This document shows, piece after piece, positions 9,755 through 14,328 of a stretch of DNA of 14,328 nt. Source of the stretch: Conidiobolus incongruus B7586 (Eukaryota > Entomophthoromycota > Entomophthoromycetes > Entomophthorales > Conidiobolaceae); assembly GCA_000697335.1 (NCBI GenBank), contig JNEM01013750.1, positions 1 through 14,328 of the forward strand, written 5' to 3'. The notes under the pieces were generated by a model. It had not been told where the DNA came from. It was given only the letters and a program-made list of their open reading frames with translations, and did no database searches. Positions within the stretch are counted from its first letter, which is position 1. The number at the start of each line of letters is the position of its first letter. The position numbers and the translations under genes are program-made.

Positions 9755-10789
9755 TTAATAGCCTCTTTTATTATTAATAACTCTTTTTTATACCTTTGGT
9801 AAGCTTCTAATATCTAAAAAACAGTTCTTTTTATTAAGGACTGAAATTTGATGTTTTACAAACCAATTTAATTTGTTTGCAGGAATTTTTTTTCCTGTAA
9901 GCTGTTTTTTTAATTGTCTAAAACAATTATAATCACATGGATTATAATAAGGTGAATATACTAGATATGGTAACTCCCTCCAATTTTTTTTATATAAAAA
10001 ATCTTTTATAGCTTTAGCTTTATGTATTTTACAATTATCATGTAAAATAATAGGTGTCTTTAATTTATATTGAGAACACTATTTAGAAATTGTTTTATTT
10101 AAAAAAGTAATATATAACTTACTATTGATTAATTTTCCTTGAGGTATTAAATAAGAAGACTATATACTATTATAATCCATTACAACAATTAACATTCACT
10201 TATATTTAAAATATTTATTCATTGGAATTTATAGAGGGGATTGATTTGGCTTAACCCAACATCTTGTTTTATTTTTAGGTAAAGGATTATATAAAGGAAT
10301 CTAAGATTCATTAATTGCAAGTATTCACTGTAAAAATCTTTGTTTTTGGTTATACCTTAATAAGTTTAGTTTAGCTATAGCTACTCTAGTTTTCTTTTAG
10401 GTTTCTGTTAAATTATAAGGTATCTATTTTGCATTTTTATTAATTAATCCAAGTTTAAACTTAAGTAAATATAACATGCTTGTATAATTAATATTAAATT
10501 GCTTTAATAGTTCTCTAGCAGAAATAAAAAGGTATTTCTTAATATATTTTTTTACTCTATTAGTAAGTGAAAGAGTAACAGTAGAAATTAGTCTTTTAGA
10601 TTTTGGTAAATTTTGAATAGTGTCCCTTCCAGCTTTAAAATCACAAATCCAGCAATATATGATAGTTTTAAATAAAGCACCATCTCTATAAGCTGTTTAC
10701 AAGTTTTAAATGATTTTAAAGGGTTTATGGTTAAGTTTTAAAGATACAAAAATAAAAGCCTTTTGATAATCACAATCTGGTTTAAGCAT
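9755..10789 (-). pseudogene. Mariner M2 transposase relic (DD34D)
   Basis: A mariner-family transposase of about 344 codons, the family's normal length, read in one frame from the ATG at 10789 to the TAA at 9755-9757. The N-terminal DNA-binding half ends in the linker IPYNLTET-stop-KKTRVAIAKL, the counterpart of WVPHELTE..K..RV. The catalytic half shows ILAINES-stop (mariner GDESW; first Asp changed to Asn at 10312, Trp to TAG), ILHDNCKIHKAKA (second Asp, codon starting at 10039) and VYSPYYNPCDYNCFRQLKKQ (third Asp, codon at 9934), exactly 34 residues later. There are 11 internal stops and no frameshift. It is inactive because of the stops and the lost first Asp. It is much better preserved than M1, so it is probably younger. 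Confidence 0.9.
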
Positions 10790-10949
10790 GATTAAATTTA
10801 AGTGTAAATTTTAAAATCAAAATATTTTAATAAAAAAATAATTAAAATTGAATATATATATATAGTTTGAAAATATTTATTTTCCTATATATTTTATATA
10901 TATATAATTTTTCAAAATGTATAATATGTTTGAAAGATCAGAAATTAAA

Positions 10950-10979
10950 AAATTTGCCATTTCTTAATTTCCATACTAA
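10950..10979. repeat. Right TIR of mariner M2
   Basis: The reverse complement reads TTAGTATGGAAATTAAG then AAATGGCAAA. It is followed outside by TA at 10980-10981. Confidence 0.85.
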
Positions 10980-10981
10980 TA

Positions 10982-11331
10982 TAATATCCTAAATACTATT
11001 ATTTTTTGATATTTTTTAATACTGATAAATTTTCAATTTATACCACAAAATTATTCAATTTGTTTATTACCATTAAGGGAAAAAAATTTAATTATATTTA
11101 GATATATAAAATTATCATAATCAACGTAGTAAAAAAAGTAGTATAAAAATGAATAAATAAATTTTAATATTTAGAAAAATTTTTATTTTATTTTATTAAA
11201 ATTTTAATAAACAAAAAATAGTTATTAATAATATTCTGAAAAAAAATGTAATCATTATTGAATAATATATATTTTTTTAATTATATGCTAAGTATATTTA
11301 AAGAAAAATAATTATCACTTAAATTGTTTAA
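10982..11331. other. A+T-rich spacer downstream of copy C
   Basis: The 3' flank of hydrolase copy C, running up to mariner M2. No gene or element recognised. Long T and A runs make any poly(A) signal call unreliable. Confidence 0.6.
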
Positions 11332-12891
11332 TTATAAAAATTTCAAAATTTTATTATTCAATTGAGGTCTAATAACAAATTCACCATGAGTCAAACCCTG
11401 CATTAATTCAATTTGAATATTATATTCAGGATCTAATTTTGACAAATAATTAAAACTATCGTCAAAATTAACAATTTCGTCATGTTCTGCCAAAAAGAAA
11501 TAAGTTGGGCCAGGATACTTTTTGGTGTATGTAGGTAGGAATATTAATTCATCCCTATAAGAAGTTAATACAATTGAATTTATTTTATGATGTAAATTTA
11601 CCATCTCATATGTCTGTAAATAAATCGACTGATAGAAAATTCGAAAACGCAGCAATATCTAATAATCAAGTGGATTGGACTTTTGAGAGGGGAAGCTATC
11701 ATATGATAAGCGATACTCGGTCCAAATAGGTTAATGCAGACTGGCTCAATAAACAACAGAGATCGAATATATTCAGGTCGCGAACTTGCCATCATTGACA
11801 ATACAAAAGTTCCAAATGAGTGGCCACACCAATTCGCTCTCTGTAGTTGGTAAGTTTGGAATAAATGGTCGAATAATTTAAAATAATCATCTTTGGGTGA
11901 TAGCTCATGAACTAAGCGTAAGCTTTCATTATCTGATTGTAATATAACTATTGTTCTATTTGGATTTTTCCTCAAGATTTGGTAAATAAATGGCAAGTAC
12001 CCAGGAATACCTAATATTGAGATATTTAAAAATATATTCAATAGTATTAATGTGTATATCATTCATACCAATTATAGCACCATGACAAAAAATAATAGGA
12101 GGCAAATCACATTGCTTACAATCTCCCAATCTAATCCAATAACTCAAATTATCAATACCATTAACTTTAATATTGTTAAAACCATTTAACTTCAACAAAA
12201 AGCTACAAGTGAATTGGGCTAACACGGACCCTACATATATAAAAGAAGGCAAATACTGAAATGGAACTTTGGAATGTGTAAAAAAGATTAGATTTTCAGG
12301 TAACCCAGTATCACAATTATTAAAATCTCCTGGAATCTCCTGAATTTTGGGATGATTAATACATTCATCAACTTTAGCTTTTTCATAATCTTCAAGACTG
12401 GAGTAATAACAATTGGTAAAGGCTAGTGATAGGAATTCTCTAGCTGTAGATTTGGAAATGTGGTGATCGTTGGGCCAATTATTAGTATCTAATCTGAAAT
12501 ATCCGCTCACAGCTTCTCTCATATCTTCTATCGAATCAAACGAAGTTTCAATTAATTCGGAGAAGTGAGGTTTGTCAATTATAGAGTGCTTCTTTAAAGG
12601 CTCTTGATTTAGTTTATAATTGCGATACTTTAAATAAATGTAGAAGCATATTTCAGTGATATTTAGAAATAAAAAAATATGTAATTTGCTCAATCTTAGT
12701 GACTTTTTAGACGTCTTGTAAAGTCGTTTATAAATTAGTCTAATTGCTATTAGGTTGAATAAAGGCATCAGGTTCAAAATCTTTGGAATCGGCTTAAATA
12801 ACTCGAGTGCAAATTGGTTGATTGACTGTTTTGCTTGCTGAAAATATAAGTCATTAATATTACTTTTGAAATTTACAAATCTTTTTAACAT
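11332..12891 (-). CDS. Alpha/beta-hydrolase copy C, intact three-exon gene
   Basis: A predicted serine hydrolase of 484 residues; substrate unknown. Exons are 12891-12069, 12010-11602 and 11554-11332. Introns are 12068-12011 (58 nt, GTATGA...TTAG, phase 1) and 11601-11555 (47 nt, GTAAAT...ATAG, phase 2). Two hydrophobic stretches (about 35-54 and 70-88, ending EICFYIYLKYRNYK) suggest an N-terminal membrane anchor. A middle region with REFLSLAFTNCYYSSL and NLIFFTHSKVPF precedes the hydrolase fold. That fold shows the oxyanion HGAIIG (270-275), nucleophile elbow GHSFG (Ser339), FIEPVCINLF, Asp436 in AEHDEIV and His467 in LTHGEF, a complete triad. The layout (membrane N-terminus, HG motif, HS.G elbow, F.DP, D.IV, D/T-H near the C-end) fits a family widespread in fungi. 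It is the only one of the three paralogues with no visible lesion. The family call is from memory of motifs. Confidence 0.85.
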
Positions 12892-12926
12892 TTTGATATT
12901 TATATATTATTTAAATAATTGTGAGC

Positions 12927-12933
12927 ATTTATA
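12927..12933 (-). promoter_or_regulatory. Candidate TATA box of copy C
   Basis: TATAAAT on the minus strand, about 36-42 nt upstream of the copy C ATG, within a locally less A+T-rich patch (CCAAAG upstream, GCTCAC downstream). The distance is short for a TATA box unless the 5' UTR is minimal. Confidence 0.3.
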
Positions 12934-12939
12934 CTTTGG

Positions 12940-14328
12940 AGTTTTAATCAATATATTGAAAAGATAAGTGTTTATATGTATCAGATAATATCTCGTATTA
13001 TTAATAAAATATTAAAGAGTATTTCAAATTATTTTAATTTATCATTTTTATTCATATTGGATGGGTAGTCATCTTTATATATTTTAAGTATACATATTAA
13101 TTTATACTCTCCTGATTGTTTTGATATAAACACTGATTATTTTTTAAATGTTATTTGGTATTAAATGATTCGATTCATCCATTTAAAACTAATAGTACTC
13201 TCCTTGTTAGTGACTTATGTAGTATAATCCTAATCCTGTATGTTTAAACCTCCTTAAATTTTCAACTGAATATAAAAGGTAATTTTCAAATTACATGACT
13301 TGATTATGCCATTGTAAAATTACAAAGTCTAGCCAAATTTAATCTTGAAATATTCTGCATTAAAGTACTATTGATTTAGTGTTATTTGCTTTTTTACAGA
13401 ATAAGTTGATCATAAATTCGATACTATATCAATATTGGATAACATTTTAAAGGTTATTTAATGTTTTTTGAAGGAAAAATTTCATATAGCTTCATCAATA
13501 AAACGCTCTGATGAACCAACTTTGTCAAGAATTTCAGTATAATATTAATTGTTCATATAATAATATATATTGTTTAATAACTTGTTTTATTTAATTTGAC
13601 TAGTGAGTTTTTCAACCACTTGAGAAACTAAGTTTCATTGCATTATTCTTCTACACACTTAAAATTATCACCATAAAATAAATTTAATTAAGAAATTGAG
13701 CTTTTAGAATAATATAAATTGCAAATTGTTAATATTTATGATTTTGTATGAACTAAAGAATTAATGTGGGAAGAAATAGGATTATATACACATGCACATA
13801 TGCTATCATATTTTTCATTTTGTAAAATATTGAATTTGATTATAAAATATTAAATTGCTCCTTAAATATCAAATTTTAATAAAAAGCAATTTTATAATAA
13901 TCATTGATACTGATCATTTATTAATATAAGATATCCTTATTTTAATAATCAATTTAACATTTTTCATATTCTTAATTTTATTATCTTAAATTTAAAGTAA
14001 TGGGAAATTTTTTAATTTTTGATTTGTCAAATATATTATTAATTTTAAATAAACAAATATATATAAAATAAATAAGAAATTATATATATTATAATTTTCT
14101 TAATTAAAAAATTAACATTTTAACATTTCTTGTTTAATTTGATTATATTAAAACCAAATAATAATTATCAAAAGTTTTTTATTTTAATATTAATAAAACT
14201 TAATCATATATTTTTTAAAATTATTTAAAAGTAACTTTTAATAATATAACATTATCTAAATTAACTATTTATTATCAAGTAAATTATTTTAAAATTAAAA
14301 AAAATATTTAAAAATTATTTAATTTTTG
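12940..14328. other. A+T-rich spacer upstream of copy C
   Basis: No gene recognised. The part from about 13040 to 13700 is richer in G+C than the rest and might hold an eroded gene or a promoter region, but no frame shows a hydrolase or transposase motif. A plus-strand TATAAAAG lies at about 13271. From about 13850 to the end there are only long A/T runs. Confidence 0.5.

Larger units (their letters stand above)
9661..10979 (-). mobile_element. Mariner element M2
   Basis: A 1319-bp element, the usual mariner size, flanked by TA at 9659-9660 and 10980-10981. The left end TTAGTGTAGAAATTAAG and the reverse complement of the right end TTAGTATGGAAATTAAG continue into AATGGCA, giving about 27 bp of TIR with roughly four mismatches. 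It contains a single decayed transposase on the minus strand. It differs in sequence from M1, so it is a separate lineage and not a copy of it. Confidence 0.9.

Noticed and set aside
7372-10789. Reassignment of TAA/TAG to glutamine as the reason for the many in-frame stops in the transposases.
   Set aside because: TAG also stands at conserved Trp positions and catalytic Asp/Glu codons are mutated too. The intact hydrolase genes use CAA/CAG for Gln and ordinary stops, so decay explains the data better.
710-13446. A shared 13-mer, ATTGGATAACATT, at 710-722 and 13434-13446 as a possible duplication boundary around the array.
   Set aside because: The match does not extend beyond the 13 bases, and many such 13-mer matches are expected by chance in DNA this A+T-rich.
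13040-13700. A possible exon (minus-strand ILDKVGSSERFIDEAI near 13500-13550).
   Set aside because: The open stretch is very short, has stops on both sides, no convincing splice sites and no homology I recognise.

Overview
The window is extremely A+T-rich nuclear eukaryotic DNA, most likely from an early-diverging fungus. Three things point there. The genes carry short GT-AG introns of 47-67 nt. The only host gene family present matches a fungal alpha/beta-hydrolase type with an N-terminal membrane region. The rest is A+T-rich spacer holding decayed Tc1/mariner DNA transposons. I cannot name the species. I saw no bacterial operons, tRNA, rRNA or CRISPR.

Host genes: three tandem paralogues lie on the minus strand. 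Copy C (11332-12891) looks intact: three exons of 823, 409 and 223 nt, 484 residues, with a complete Ser339-Asp436-His467 triad. Copy A (740-2293) has the same three exon lengths and aligns to copy C without gaps over 484 codons. Its one visible lesion is a TGA formed exactly across the first splice junction. Copy B (about 3661-5207) is a clear pseudogene with frameshifts, stops, a lost acceptor and a catalytic His replaced by Tyr. The array probably arose by tandem duplication, with A and B closer to each other than to C.

Mobile DNA: all recognisable transposons sit between copies B and C. An old, minus-strand mariner (M1, about 6516-9321) is split by a later plus-strand Tc1-type element (7022-8593, TA target duplication, about 223-bp IR/DR termini). 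A second minus-strand mariner (M2, 9661-10979) lies just right of them with recognisable TIRs and TA duplications. All three transposases are dead. They are full of in-frame stops and lost catalytic Asp/Glu codons, yet have almost no frameshifts, whereas copy B has several frameshifts. This suggests C-to-T/G-to-A decay of the repeats, possibly RIP-like.

The remaining stretches (1-728, 2430-3660, 5450-6515, 9357-9658, 10982-11331, 12940-14328) hold no gene I can support. The notable structure there is a pair of adjacent strong hairpins at 6044-6112.
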